Part shown: positions 46,255-55,448 of the stretch, one piece after another
Layout: every line of letters starts with the position of its first letter
Position numbering within the stretch: position 1 is the first letter of the stretch
NCBI GenBank assembly: GCA_018222985.1
Contig: JAAEZG010000004.1
Span: 62,001 to 126,000, forward strand
Length of the DNA stretch: 64,000 bases
Source: Gammaproteobacteria bacterium
GTDB taxonomy: Bacteria; Pseudomonadota; Gammaproteobacteria; Enterobacterales; Alteromonadaceae
Reading direction: 5' to 3'
Position numbers and translations under genes: made by a program
Notes under the pieces: generated by a model
Databases searched by the model: none
What the model saw: only the letters and a program-made list of their open reading frames with translations
Told to the model about the DNA's origin: nothing

Positions 46255-47145
46255 CGCTGTGAATAAGTAGACTTTTTCAACGCCTGAAGATCGATTGCTC
46301 CTTTTCGTTGGAAAATCAAAAAGTACGCTTATCCGCTCATTTTCAGCCGCAGCCATAGCGGTGGCGATTGTGCATGGTTTATTTCCTAGAGGAGCTACAA
46401 CAAGATCTTCACCTAATTTTTTATAGGTATCATAGGTTTCCCGAAGTAGCTTTAAAGCACTGTACGGGTGATTACTTGGCACGAAAAAGCAGTCGCTATT
46501 ACTCGACTTCTCGAGCACCCTAGAGTTTTCATCGAACGAAATTTTCTCGAAACCAGGTTGGTACGGTGGGACTGCGAAAATTGGATTAACACTGCCATAC
46601 ACTTCTCCGTCGTCAGGGTCTACCATTCTTATAAAACGCCTAGATTCAAACCCTAGAAAAGCAAAAAGGTGTTTCGTTCTACTTCGGTTGAAGGAATAAA
46701 ACGATGGTACAAACTGAGGGGGTTCAATATTATCGGAAAGCTCGTAATGAATAGTTGGTTCTCCATATACTGATTTTGTGTATTGTTGTGGCTCACTATA
46801 AATAAATGATACCTTCCATACACGAGCGGTTTTTAATAAAAAACGTAGTAGAATCGCTAGCTCTGGAAATGCCAAGTTTGTGGCATCGACGACAACTGAA
46901 ACTGCGTTGCCGAACATCTCCTCCTGATTTAAATTAAGGAGGGGAATAGTCGTACCATCGATAGTCACACTATGATTCATATGATTGTAGTTAATGGATT
47001 TACAAGTTTTCGATATTTGCTTGATGAGCGATATTGAATGCTTACCGCGAATATCTAATGGTGATCCAATAAATCCAATATCGAATTTATCTCGCAGTTC
47101 TTTAGTGCCATCTACGATCAAGCGATTTTCAGTAAATGAAAACAT
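46240..47145 (-). CDS. Rossmann-like protein of unknown function, last gene of the MTase2-PRTase-ATPase operon
   Basis: 301 residues from ATG 47145, which overlaps the ATPase stop (TGATG); a longer frame to 47214 has no ribosome-binding support. The central segment VSVVVDATNLAFPELAILLR, followed by VSFIYSEPQQYTKS, looks like one half of a Rossmannoid sensor, reminiscent of CARF-like folds, in which a conserved strand is followed by helices and a Y-x-EP-x-x-Y element. Near the C-terminus VVAPLGNKPCTIATAMAAAE could be a second nucleotide-binding loop. No nuclease motif is seen. A nucleotide-sensing or NTP-linked role is an inference. Confidence 0.5.
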   Translation of the reverse strand: MFSFTENRLIVDGTKELRDKFDIGFIGSPLDIRGKHSISLIKQISKTCKSINYNHMNHSVTIDGTTIPLLNLNQEEMFGNAVSVVVDATNLAFPELAILLRFLLKTARVWKVSFIYSEPQQYTKSVYGEPTIHYELSDNIEPPQFVPSFYSFNRSRTKHLFAFLGFESRRFIRMVDPDDGEVYGSVNPIFAVPPYQPGFEKISFDENSRVLEKSSNSDCFFVPSNHPYSALKLLRETYDTYKKLGEDLVVAPLGNKPCTIATAMAAAENERISVLFDFPTKRSNRSSGVEKVYLFTALINK

Positions 47146-49151
47146 CAAAATAAATCTCTTTGCTGCTGATCTGCATCTGAAGGTACATCCCACCTTTGTT
47201 GAAATGTTCGCCAAAGTTTGTTGAACGATTCTTCGTCAGCTTCAACTATCGTTAAAAACTCGCTTGCTGATAGCGATAATTTGCGCTTTTTACGATATGA
47301 AACACCAAAATATGGCATAAAGATTGGATTGGGGACTAAGTCAGAATTCTCACCGGTTGACGGTCCCTTATTTTTTGTATCTTTACTTTCGTAAAATACG
47401 GACCAAGTTATTGCCCTATGAATTAATTCATCAATTTTATTTTGTTTCTCGTCAGAAAAGCTACCACTGATTGAAAAGTGTGTGATTTCAGGTTCCGACT
47501 GTGAAGGGCGTTTGTGGGATAACTGAAATATCCGACCAAGTCGTCGAACTACGTTATAAAGATCAACACCAAAATCACCTACGGTTGTGAGCATTTTTCC
47601 ACTAGTAATTTTGGCGGCTTCAGCTTGAATTGATTGGTCGACTTGCAGATCATTAATTTTGATATTGTCTTTAAAGTTTTCGCTTTCATAAATGGAAAAA
47701 GATTGGTGACACAGCTCCTGAAAATAACGAAGATTACTTCGTGCAATTTGACAAAACCTATCAAACCCCGAGTATAGTAAACAAGGGCGCTTAGGGAGCC
47801 CCAGATAAAGGTAAAAAAGCACACCAACTAAGTTGCCACTAACCCAGTCGCTTTCTGAGCTTAATTTAGAAGCTTTTCCTTTAGCTGCCGAGTCTAATTC
47901 GTGATGCAAATCAGCCGCATTTGATCGCTTTCTATTTAGAAGACAGGCGCAGACGACTGTACTGTCCGGTACATTTTCATTAATAAAATCCTCTACACGA
48001 AATTTGGTATTTGCATGATTTACTTTGAGGCCTCTTTTTATTAGTTTTTCCAGTCGAAAGCGAAGAGATTTATCATCGAGTACCAAGCGCGCTATCTCTT
48101 GATAAGAAAGTGTTGGAAACATCTTTGCTGCAAGAGATTTAACACGCTTTTGATACTCTATGCTTTTTCGATTAGCTAGATTTTTTACGTCCATTAGACT
48201 CTCTGGACTTGGGGCTCCTTCAAGCTCGTAGCCAGCTCTTGCTAACCTCATTAAAAGAACTTCCGATGCCAGGAGTGAAAATGCAGATTTTCCGGTTTGA
48301 GTCAAAAATTCGTGCTCAAGGTCGACTTTTCGATAATCGTGAGTCTCGACAACTCGCTCAAACCCGCTAGTCTCTGAGTATATTTTAGCGTGCCTGCGAG
48401 TTGCGATGTTGATACAAAAATATTTGCTAGGATGCTTTATATGATCGTTTATGAGTTTCTGTTGGCTTTTATGTAGATTCTCGAACTCGTCAATGAATAT
48501 ACGATAAAAGATTTTTCCGAATCGGGTTTCAGCTGCAGATAGTCCATGACACAACCTTTCGAGTATCGGTGCAAAGTTTAAAAATGTTGGTTTTGGACGC
48601 TCAGGATTATGCATCCACATATCCATTTCAACTAACTTACGATTAATACACTCATCTAAGTCATTATAGGTACGCACATTATCATCGAAATAAACTCGTG
48701 CTGCATCGGGAACATTAATGTTCCCGATAGCAATAGAACCATCAACAAAGTCAGCGTGTTCAATGGATTTTAGTGAGCGGCAGAAATCGCTGAGAATTTC
48801 CAGAGCAGCAAGGTGTTGAAAGGCGCTATCTTTAAGATCATCTTTTATCCAACCAGGCCGCGCAATAAAATTGCAAATTTTTACATCTGGTTTCCAATAG
48901 ATTCCAATGTGAGATAGAGATGTGTCGGCGACAGTACCTCGATCTTTGCTAAAAAGCGTTGCATGGCAATAATATCTAATAAACATTGTCTTACCACAAC
49001 CTCTGCCTCCGGCTATCAGTACTGATTTTGCATCCTCGCCAAGATCGATTTTTTCAAAGTGAATCGGCAGAACAAAGTGTTTCCATACATCATCTGGCAG
49101 TTGTTCAGCGCGGTTGTTGACAAATACACTACGCAATGGCTTAATTTTCAT
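47145..49151 (-). CDS. large ORC/Cdc6-like AAA+ ATPase
   Basis: 668 residues. Walker A GGRGCGKT (48-55) and Walker B IFIDEFEN (218-225) are intact, and a sensor-1-like stretch FCINIATRRH follows at about 247. The fold and the length of the C-terminal helical part suggest an ORC/Cdc6-like AAA+ protein of the kind found in bacterial conflict systems. It starts 4 nt after the phosphoribosyltransferase-like gene and its stop overlaps the next start, so these three are tightly coupled. It may act as a DNA-associated switch that responds to modification status or phage DNA; this is inferred. Confidence 0.75.
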   Translation of the reverse strand: MKIKPLRSVFVNNRAEQLPDDVWKHFVLPIHFEKIDLGEDAKSVLIAGGRGCGKTMFIRYYCHATLFSKDRGTVADTSLSHIGIYWKPDVKICNFIARPGWIKDDLKDSAFQHLAALEILSDFCRSLKSIEHADFVDGSIAIGNINVPDAARVYFDDNVRTYNDLDECINRKLVEMDMWMHNPERPKPTFLNFAPILERLCHGLSAAETRFGKIFYRIFIDEFENLHKSQQKLINDHIKHPSKYFCINIATRRHAKIYSETSGFERVVETHDYRKVDLEHEFLTQTGKSAFSLLASEVLLMRLARAGYELEGAPSPESLMDVKNLANRKSIEYQKRVKSLAAKMFPTLSYQEIARLVLDDKSLRFRLEKLIKRGLKVNHANTKFRVEDFINENVPDSTVVCACLLNRKRSNAADLHHELDSAAKGKASKLSSESDWVSGNLVGVLFYLYLGLPKRPCLLYSGFDRFCQIARSNLRYFQELCHQSFSIYESENFKDNIKINDLQVDQSIQAEAAKITSGKMLTTVGDFGVDLYNVVRRLGRIFQLSHKRPSQSEPEITHFSISGSFSDEKQNKIDELIHRAITWSVFYESKDTKNKGPSTGENSDLVPNPIFMPYFGVSYRKKRKLSLSASEFLTIVEADEESFNKLWRTFQQRWDVPSDADQQQRDLF

Positions 49152-49155
49152 TGTG

Positions 49156-50100
49156 TTATCGCTTCAGTAGTGGCTTCCAATTTCTGGAATTGAGATTAGT
49201 ATAAAAAATATGAAGACCATTATTATGCGTACTCTCACTAGAAAAGAACGTTAAACCGAGCCCTCCAAATCCAAATGGTGAGCCTATTTCAATTTCATAT
49301 TTCTTTAACAGATTTTTATAAAAGCTTTTTACATCACGAACCGTATTCGATTGATCCATGGCCCAAAGAGGAGGGTGTCCAGAGCTTGACTCGGCACGGA
49401 AAAAATTATTTTTTGAAGTAAGTACTTCAACAGGACTAACTATAACATCAGGACAAGTTTTATTAATTTTTTCAATACCTTTTTCGTGTGCAAATAAAGG
49501 GATAAATATTTTTTTGGTAGAAACGTCTTTTAAATTGTAATCTCGATAGAAGCTACAAAACTGTTTACCAGTGCCGCACATGTCATCGACAAAAACTAAA
49601 TATTCAATATCACGTGGCATAGCACCCGAATCGTCAACGTGAACCGTACTATTTTCATGTAGCCCCACTTCTTTTATTAGCATTCGTAAAATAGATTGCC
49701 CGCTCTTACCCGGTAATTTTTTTATTTCGTCAGATGTTTTATCGTTTTGCTTGCTCGGTTCAACTGGTGCAAAAAGCACTTTCAACGGGTTATCTTGTCT
49801 GCACAGATCTACAATAAACTCATCTATGGATGTATTTTTTTTTCTTTTTATAATGTTAGGTAGGACAAAAGTTGCAATTTGTTGACAGCTTATTTTGAGC
49901 ATTGCATTACTTCTATAAATAAGTGCTCTTAGTAAATGTGCGGCGAGGTATTTCTCTTCATCCGTTTCAAAATTTGCAAGCCACCGTTTTAACTCGATAA
50001 CTTTAATGCCCTCCAAAACTTTGCGGTCAATCAGGATGATAGTTTGTTGTTGCACTTCTTCAAAGAAACGCTCCCATCCTTCAGGAATGTGAAATGCCAT
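49156..50100 (-). CDS. phosphoribosyltransferase-like protein (PRTase-CE-like) of a defence-type operon
   Basis: 314 residues. The PRPP-binding loop signature of phosphoribosyltransferases, YLVFVDDMCGTGKQF, is at 168-181 (VDDxxxTG). A conserved-looking C-terminal segment (SSGHPPLWAMDQ; FGFGGLGLTFF) resembles PRTase-like effectors seen next to ATPases in conflict systems. The N-terminal half is helical. It could use PRPP or a nucleotide to generate or destroy a signal or deplete a metabolite. It lies between methyltransferase 2 and the ATPase in one operon. No purine or pyrimidine salvage context exists here. Confidence 0.7.
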   Translation of the reverse strand: MAFHIPEGWERFFEEVQQQTIILIDRKVLEGIKVIELKRWLANFETDEEKYLAAHLLRALIYRSNAMLKISCQQIATFVLPNIIKRKKNTSIDEFIVDLCRQDNPLKVLFAPVEPSKQNDKTSDEIKKLPGKSGQSILRMLIKEVGLHENSTVHVDDSGAMPRDIEYLVFVDDMCGTGKQFCSFYRDYNLKDVSTKKIFIPLFAHEKGIEKINKTCPDVIVSPVEVLTSKNNFFRAESSSGHPPLWAMDQSNTVRDVKSFYKNLLKKYEIEIGSPFGFGGLGLTFFSSESTHNNGLHIFYTNLNSRNWKPLLKR

Positions 50101-50207
50101 TAAAATAATCTCTGTTACTTTTGCTCGTCAACATCATCGTAACATTCTTGTTTTTCCGACACAAATCCGATTTTGTGGTCTGCGTAACACTGTAGAAATC
50201 GATTCGT

Positions 50208-51362
50208 TCAAAACAAAAAGTTCTTTAAATCTTCAACAGTTATGTATTTCGAGCAAACGCCCTTGGATATTCGCAATAACTCTCTGACACCATGTTCGCT
50301 TCTGGCAAACTCGAGAAAACGTTTTTTGCAAACTGGTGCTTTGAAACGAATTCGATAAATACAGTCTGAGAAGGGTAATTGTGGGCCTTGGTATTCCTTA
50401 ACTTTACCTACAACTCGACTTCCTACACGGCACATAATAACGTCACCAGTTTCTAGAAAATGACCATTTAAATCCGTGTTACTGGGGGAGGAATAACGCA
50501 ACGTATCAAAATTTGTTGTGTGGACATAAGCCAATCCTATTGATTTTAGCTCTCCATTTGTCAAAGTGCCGCGAGTGATAGTTGCTGAATCACCAAGACG
50601 AGTGTTTTTCTTGTGTGAATCGGTTAAATAAAAGTCCGGATCCATTCTAATCTCAATGGACGATTGGCTTACAAATGTTTCTTCAACGACCTCTCCTAAT
50701 AAATTGACTTTTCGCAGGAATGTCCCGTTTTCGTTTGGCAGCTCATTTTTTAACGATAGGACGAACGTTTGCGCCTCTGTCCCTGAAAATCCACTATCTA
50801 CGATCTGATATAGCTCTTGAATGCTGTATTTTCTTGATAAGGCTGTACGTAACTTTGCGTGCCTAGAACCAGAAACTATTGAGGACGGGAGTATGATCGA
50901 GAGTAATCCTCCATATTTAAGGTTTTTCATATACTGGGCTATAAACAAGACCTCGGCCCGCACTTTTTGACCTAACTTAACTTCTAGCCCTATGTACTCC
51001 GAAATAAGACTTTTTTTAAAGTCATCGACGATTATGTTTGATAGAAATGGGGGGTTTCCTAAACCAAGATCAACTGCCATGTTATCTATTGATTTAGTGG
51101 GTGAAATTGCATCAGCATGGATGACTTCGATTCCGGGGTAATTGTCTGTTAGCGACCTAATATTATCTACATCGATTTCAACCGCAATGGTTCTGCACGA
51201 GGGATAGCAGTCCAAGATGCTCCGTAATAACCTCCCATCTCCGGCAGCGAGCTCTAAGACGCTCTGGGGTTGACTGCCATAAGCTGCTAGGGCTCTTTTG
51301 ACCAGAACGTCAGAAATTGCTTTCGGGGTATAGAATTGCCCTAGTTGCCTCTTCTTATTCAC
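50208..51362 (-). CDS. DNA N6-adenine methyltransferase 2, first gene of the four-gene operon
   Basis: 384 residues from GTG 51362. MNKKRQLGQFYTP opens it, motif I is LELAAGDGRL (~37-45) and motif IV is NPPF at 103-106, exactly the positions seen in methyltransferase 1. The C-terminal recognition domain includes ETGDVIMCRVGSRVVGK. The two enzymes are clear paralogues with different recognition domains, so they probably methylate different sites or opposite strands of an asymmetric site. It is separated from the PRTase-like gene by 107 nt and diverges from the ATPase/HEPN pair. Confidence 0.88.
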   Translation of the reverse strand: MNKKRQLGQFYTPKAISDVLVKRALAAYGSQPQSVLELAAGDGRLLRSILDCYPSCRTIAVEIDVDNIRSLTDNYPGIEVIHADAISPTKSIDNMAVDLGLGNPPFLSNIIVDDFKKSLISEYIGLEVKLGQKVRAEVLFIAQYMKNLKYGGLLSIILPSSIVSGSRHAKLRTALSRKYSIQELYQIVDSGFSGTEAQTFVLSLKNELPNENGTFLRKVNLLGEVVEETFVSQSSIEIRMDPDFYLTDSHKKNTRLGDSATITRGTLTNGELKSIGLAYVHTTNFDTLRYSSPSNTDLNGHFLETGDVIMCRVGSRVVGKVKEYQGPQLPFSDCIYRIRFKAPVCKKRFLEFARSEHGVRELLRISKGVCSKYITVEDLKNFLF

Positions 51363-51540
51363 TAAAGTTACCTGATCTGAGTTGTTATTCTATGTATCTA
51401 TGGGTATGGCTGTATTTGAGCACATGTAATAGACTAACTTCGAATTGATGCACCATAGACTTTGAAGCTTGGTTTCATCATCGGAGCAAGATGTTAAACT
51501 AAGGCCGTAATTGGTACCAGTAAAAATTTAGGAGCAAACA

Positions 51541-53259
51541 TTGGAAGATATGCTGAGCGACGAAGCTGTAGAGTATCGAGCCGACCATATGACTCTAGCG
51601 GAACTTGAACATTTATCGGTTGAAACAAACTTTTACAACACGGTACTTAGAAAACTTCTTGCTAGAGGCTCAAAGGTAATTGTTGGCCCTCGCGGCGTCG
51701 GTAAAACGCACCACATGAGGTTGGCTTATAAACAATGTTTGGAGCAAACTAATAAACCAATGCCGGTTTATGTTTCATTCTCCAAATATTTAAGGCTAGA
51801 GCCTTTACGCAACTCTTCCTCAATTGCAATTCAATATTTTCATTGTTGGGTAATTTCAAAATGCCTATTAGGTGTTCGGGAAACTTTATTACAACTGATA
51901 AAGAATTACAGTTCCGATACTCTCAATGAAAGTGAAATATCCTGGTCTGATATAGAACTTTTCTGCGAGCAAATAGAAAAGCAACAAACCAAAGATTGGC
52001 ATTCGCGTTTGCTAGATCATTTATCGGTAAACTTCCTAACGTCGTTTATTGAAAGCTCAGCGGAATTATGTGGACGAAAGTCTACAATAGTTTTTTGTGA
52101 CGATGCAGCGCTTGTGCTTACAAAAGATTACATGATCGAGTTTTTCGATATATTTAGAAGTTTGAAAACTCCAAGAATTTATCCGAAGGCTTCGGTATAT
52201 CCAAGCACGGAATTTGGCCCTCGGTTTCATATTGGTCAAGATGCAGAGCCTGTTCCCTGTTGGCCATCAATTGAAGATGCAGAATACCAGAAATTGTTCC
52301 ATACAATTTATGACAAGCGATTCAGTGCTGAATTGAAAAGCGATGTTAAAATGTGTTTCGCATATGCAGCGTTTGGAGTGCCCCGAGCGTTCATAAATTT
52401 AGTAAATAGATATCAAATGGAGCGGAAAAAGACCGAGCAAGGAAAGATTAATATAATAATTGATGAGCAAGCACAATTGCTACTTGATGAATATATGTCA
52501 TTGGCGATAAAGCAGCCACAATTCGGCAAATACGTTTCTGCTGGGAAGCACATAATTAATTGTATTTGCAGACATATTGCGACAGATAATGCAGAAAAAT
52601 TAAAAAGCAATAAGCAACAATATATACTAGGAATATTACAGGGAGGAATCGAAGGCAAGGCTGAACAAAATAAAGTTGATACAATTATACAGCTTTTAGA
52701 GGAAATTGGCCTCATTCATAAATTATCGCCTGTTCGTCATGGTTATTATAGCGACCGAAGCCCAAGAGTATATGATAGATACATACCACATTTTACTCTC
52801 TTGCTGTCACACGGTGCTTATCAAGTAGGCAGTGCTGGTTATATTACAGGCTTTATAAATGCAATATCCAAACCAAAAGCACAGCCATATAGGAAAAAAT
52901 CGTTTATTGATTTTTATGAAGAAGAAGCATTCAAAAGTTTATCTTTAGATTTGCCGGATTGCGCTAGTTGTGGCAATGCTCGCTCGAGTCAGGAACAGCG
53001 CTTTTGCATGTATTGTGGGGCGGAATTAATCAACCCATCAACATTTGAATTACTTATAAAAACGAAAATAGATAAACTGCCGTTAACTAAGTTCCTCAAA
53101 GAACGTATTCGTACCGAAACTAATATCGAAACTATTGGCGATATTGCATTGGCTAATAACCCGGGTCAAGAGCTTCGAAAAGCTAAGGGGATAGGTAAAG
53201 TTAAAGCCTCAAAAGTCATAGAACAAGCAAAGGTTTGGATGGAAGAGTATTTATCGTGA
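51541..53259 (+). CDS. P-loop ATPase with C-terminal zinc ribbon and helix-hairpin-helix
   Basis: 572 residues from TTG 51541 (AGGAG six bases upstream). Walker A GPRGVGKT (49-56) and a Walker B-like TIVFCDDA (182-189, DD instead of DE) define a STAND/ORC-like ATPase. After a winged-helix-like middle part comes a zinc ribbon (CASCG ... CMYCG, 474-492), then a terminal helix-hairpin-helix (LRKAKGIGKVKASKVIE), both nucleic-acid-binding elements. The stop overlaps the HEPN gene start (GTGA). It is plausibly the sensor/switch that controls the HEPN toxin. Confidence 0.78.
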   Translation: MEDMLSDEAVEYRADHMTLAELEHLSVETNFYNTVLRKLLARGSKVIVGPRGVGKTHHMRLAYKQCLEQTNKPMPVYVSFSKYLRLEPLRNSSSIAIQYFHCWVISKCLLGVRETLLQLIKNYSSDTLNESEISWSDIELFCEQIEKQQTKDWHSRLLDHLSVNFLTSFIESSAELCGRKSTIVFCDDAALVLTKDYMIEFFDIFRSLKTPRIYPKASVYPSTEFGPRFHIGQDAEPVPCWPSIEDAEYQKLFHTIYDKRFSAELKSDVKMCFAYAAFGVPRAFINLVNRYQMERKKTEQGKINIIIDEQAQLLLDEYMSLAIKQPQFGKYVSAGKHIINCICRHIATDNAEKLKSNKQQYILGILQGGIEGKAEQNKVDTIIQLLEEIGLIHKLSPVRHGYYSDRSPRVYDRYIPHFTLLLSHGAYQVGSAGYITGFINAISKPKAQPYRKKSFIDFYEEEAFKSLSLDLPDCASCGNARSSQEQRFCMYCGAELINPSTFELLIKTKIDKLPLTKFLKERIRTETNIETIGDIALANNPGQELRKAKGIGKVKASKVIEQAKVWMEEYLS

Positions 53260-54179
53260 CTGTCAACATTAAGAAAAAAAATGGAAAGAATAAACGTGAG
53301 CAATGCTATGTGAAAATTAGTGGAGTATCGAGTTCGGTATCGTTGAATATTAATAACCTATACAGCTCAAGTTCGGATTCTGGTCAGTCACCTATTGATA
53401 TGTTTATCAAAAGGAACAAGTACCTGATGATGAAATTGGGTCAGTTTGAAAGGGCTGATTTGTTGGATATTGAGCAGGATTCCTACGTATACAATTTATT
53501 TCTTCTTGGTTTTGTCTCGAATGTCGAATCGTATTTCCGTTCAGTTATACGTTCAGCAATTCTAATAGATCCGATTTGCTACAAGGCCTGTCTAGAACAA
53601 CAGTTAACATACGCCGCTGCAGTTCATCATGAAAGAGAGTTGTTACCTGAAGCATTGTTGGAAAATTGTACATTTATTTCACTGTCAAACATTGCAAAAA
53701 CGATTAACAGTTACCTAGGAATTTCAATGCAAGGCAAAGATGCTGAAGTGTTAGCCCTGACAAAGGAAATTGAGCTTTTTGAACAGCTGTGCGAGTTGCG
53801 AAATTGTATTGTCCACCGTGCAGGTTTAATGGGTTCTAAAAATGCTATAAAGTTAGGTATAGATCACCACAAGAATTACTTTGAAAAGCCGATTGTACTT
53901 AATACGGCGTTTCTACAAGAATCAAGCGTGGTCTGTTTGAATGCGGTTAAGGGCTTCAATAATTTTTTATTCAACACTCTTGTTAGGCGTATAGAAAAAG
54001 AAACAGATACTTTTATCTGGGACTATCGAGTAGATAAAAAACATTTTGAAAAATACTTCGACTTATTCTTCTCTGAAAGCCTAAGCAAAGAGAGCGAAGC
54101 GAGAGGTGAAAAGCTTTATAGCGCCAAGTCTGCATATGACGAGTTCAGAAGCGGGTTCATAAATAAAGGCCGTAATTAA
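53256..54179 (+). CDS. HEPN-domain protein, putative RNase toxin
   Basis: 307 residues from GTG 53256, overlapping the ATPase stop by 4 nt with GGAAGAG upstream. The HEPN RNase motif RxxxxH is present as R182-NCIV-H187 in ELRNCIVHRAG, preceded by helical segments (NLFLLGFVSNVESYFRSVIR). This is the pattern of RiboL-PSP/MAE_28990-type HEPN proteins. The N-terminal ~50 residues are basic. HEPN RNases cut tRNA or mRNA and are used in abortive infection; control by the coupled ATPase is an inference from the overlap. Confidence 0.75.
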   Translation: MTVNIKKKNGKNKREQCYVKISGVSSSVSLNINNLYSSSSDSGQSPIDMFIKRNKYLMMKLGQFERADLLDIEQDSYVYNLFLLGFVSNVESYFRSVIRSAILIDPICYKACLEQQLTYAAAVHHERELLPEALLENCTFISLSNIAKTINSYLGISMQGKDAEVLALTKEIELFEQLCELRNCIVHRAGLMGSKNAIKLGIDHHKNYFEKPIVLNTAFLQESSVVCLNAVKGFNNFLFNTLVRRIEKETDTFIWDYRVDKKHFEKYFDLFFSESLSKESEARGEKLYSAKSAYDEFRSGFINKGRN

Positions 54180-54339
54180 TAATACGGGAGGGGTACAAGC
54201 CGAGGTGGTAAGTTTTAGCAAAAATACGAGGACCCAATCAGCCAACGAATAAACGGATTATTGAGATTGAAACAGCAACGAGATATCGCCATAAGATGTG
54301 ATTAGTTTGTATCGGTTTTATATCTAGTTAAGTTTTGTT

Positions 54340-55200
54340 CTAGGTAGATGGAGCTAACAGTTTACTGTGAAAATTGACTAACTCAGAGTTCTTCAAATGC
54401 AGCATGATATGCATACCTGTTAGGCTCGCATGCTCCGTAACATCGACATTCCAGGTGTCTAACAAATATCCAGCAAGAGCTTTGCGGGTCGTGAATGTTA
54501 AGCTCCCATTAACCATTCTATATTCGAATTCTATCATTGACTTGGCCTCACCTAACCGCGGGTGCGGCTCCAATTCAAGGTCCACGAAATCATTCCAATT
54601 TTCGTCGTAAAATGCCATCTGTGCTACTGGAATTTTTTCTTTTGCTAAAGTAGATATCGACTTAATCCGATTTATAACAAAATCGCGAAACTCGCTACTT
54701 TTCCGATCAAATGCTCGAACATGCCAACGTAATCCACTATCTGCAATTGAATGGGGTACGATGTCCCTCTCCGAGCCTTCGGGCGATGTCTTGGACAAAT
54801 AGTTGATTCTGATAACTTGTTTGCGCTTAATGGCTCTGGTCACCGCTGAAAGTACATCTAAATCAACGTTAAAGAGCGAATTCTTCACAGCAATAGGTTG
54901 ACCTTCGATGTTCGCATAACTATCTCCAAAGCCGTCGACAAGGGTGCTTACACATTTAGATGTGGAGACTGGAATGATTGGCCGAGCAGACTCTTGCCAT
55001 TCATATCGCTTTAATGTCGGGCGGTAAATGATGTTATCCGGCGCAAGTTCATTATAAATTCTGAACATTCGAGTGGCAGTAGTATCACTGACATCGAATC
55101 GAGACGTAAGGTCTAAACGTGACACAAGTCCATAAAAGCGCCCCATAAATTCAATATGAGCGAGGAGCTCTTTTTGCGCTCCGGTCAAATCATCAAACAT
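54340..55200 (-). CDS. HTH-WYL transcriptional regulator (BrxR/CapW-like)
   Basis: 286 residues. An N-terminal winged-helix (LVSRLDLTSRFDVSDTTATRM) is followed by a WYL-domain core (RKQVIRINYLSKTSPEGSER in part, then LRWHVRAFDRKSSEFRDF) and a C-terminal WCX-like extension. Proteins with this architecture (BrxR, CapW) bind inverted repeats and repress adjacent defence operons until a ligand is sensed by the WYL domain. The gene diverges from the 55449 operon, with a 12-bp inverted repeat between them. Confidence 0.88.
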   Translation of the reverse strand: MFDDLTGAQKELLAHIEFMGRFYGLVSRLDLTSRFDVSDTTATRMFRIYNELAPDNIIYRPTLKRYEWQESARPIIPVSTSKCVSTLVDGFGDSYANIEGQPIAVKNSLFNVDLDVLSAVTRAIKRKQVIRINYLSKTSPEGSERDIVPHSIADSGLRWHVRAFDRKSSEFRDFVINRIKSISTLAKEKIPVAQMAFYDENWNDFVDLELEPHPRLGEAKSMIEFEYRMVNGSLTFTTRKALAGYLLDTWNVDVTEHASLTGMHIMLHLKNSELVNFHSKLLAPST

Positions 55201-55352
55201 ATTTGCCTCGATCTATAAAAGCGATCAGGACACCAAATACTGATCAAAAAAACAGGTTAAAGTTATTGACTTCGCCTAGGTGACTAGTATCATCGTAGTT
55301 ATAGAAAAAAAGCCACCAAAAGGCAGCTTTTTCTCTAAAATCAGATGCGAAT

Positions 55353-55405
55353 CTAGGATTCGGACCCAACTATCGTGTGGAAGCCTTAGTTTGTCCGAAT
55401 CCTAG
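55353..55405. promoter_or_regulatory. 12-bp inverted repeat, putative WYL-regulator operator
   Basis: CTAGGATTCGGA (55353-55364) and its exact reverse complement TCCGAATCCTAG (55394-55405) are separated by 29 bp. They sit between the divergent WYL regulator and the downstream operon, 44 nt before its first ATG. Dimeric BrxR/CapW-type regulators bind such paired sites. An AAAAAGC/GCTTTTT hairpin lies just upstream at about 55304-55333. Confidence 0.75.
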
Positions 55406-55448
55406 TTAAGTGTCAAATGTTTTACATTTAACTACAGGAGTAGCAACT

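Noticed and set aside
49156..50100. PRTase-like protein considered as a retron effector
   Set aside because: No reverse transcriptase or msr/msd-like RNA is present in the window.
44628..54179. Region considered as BREX, DISARM, Dnd or type I/III restriction
   Set aside because: No PglZ, BrxC/L, DrmA/B, helicase-type R subunit or dpt genes were found; only methyltransferases, ATPases, a PRTase-like and a HEPN protein.
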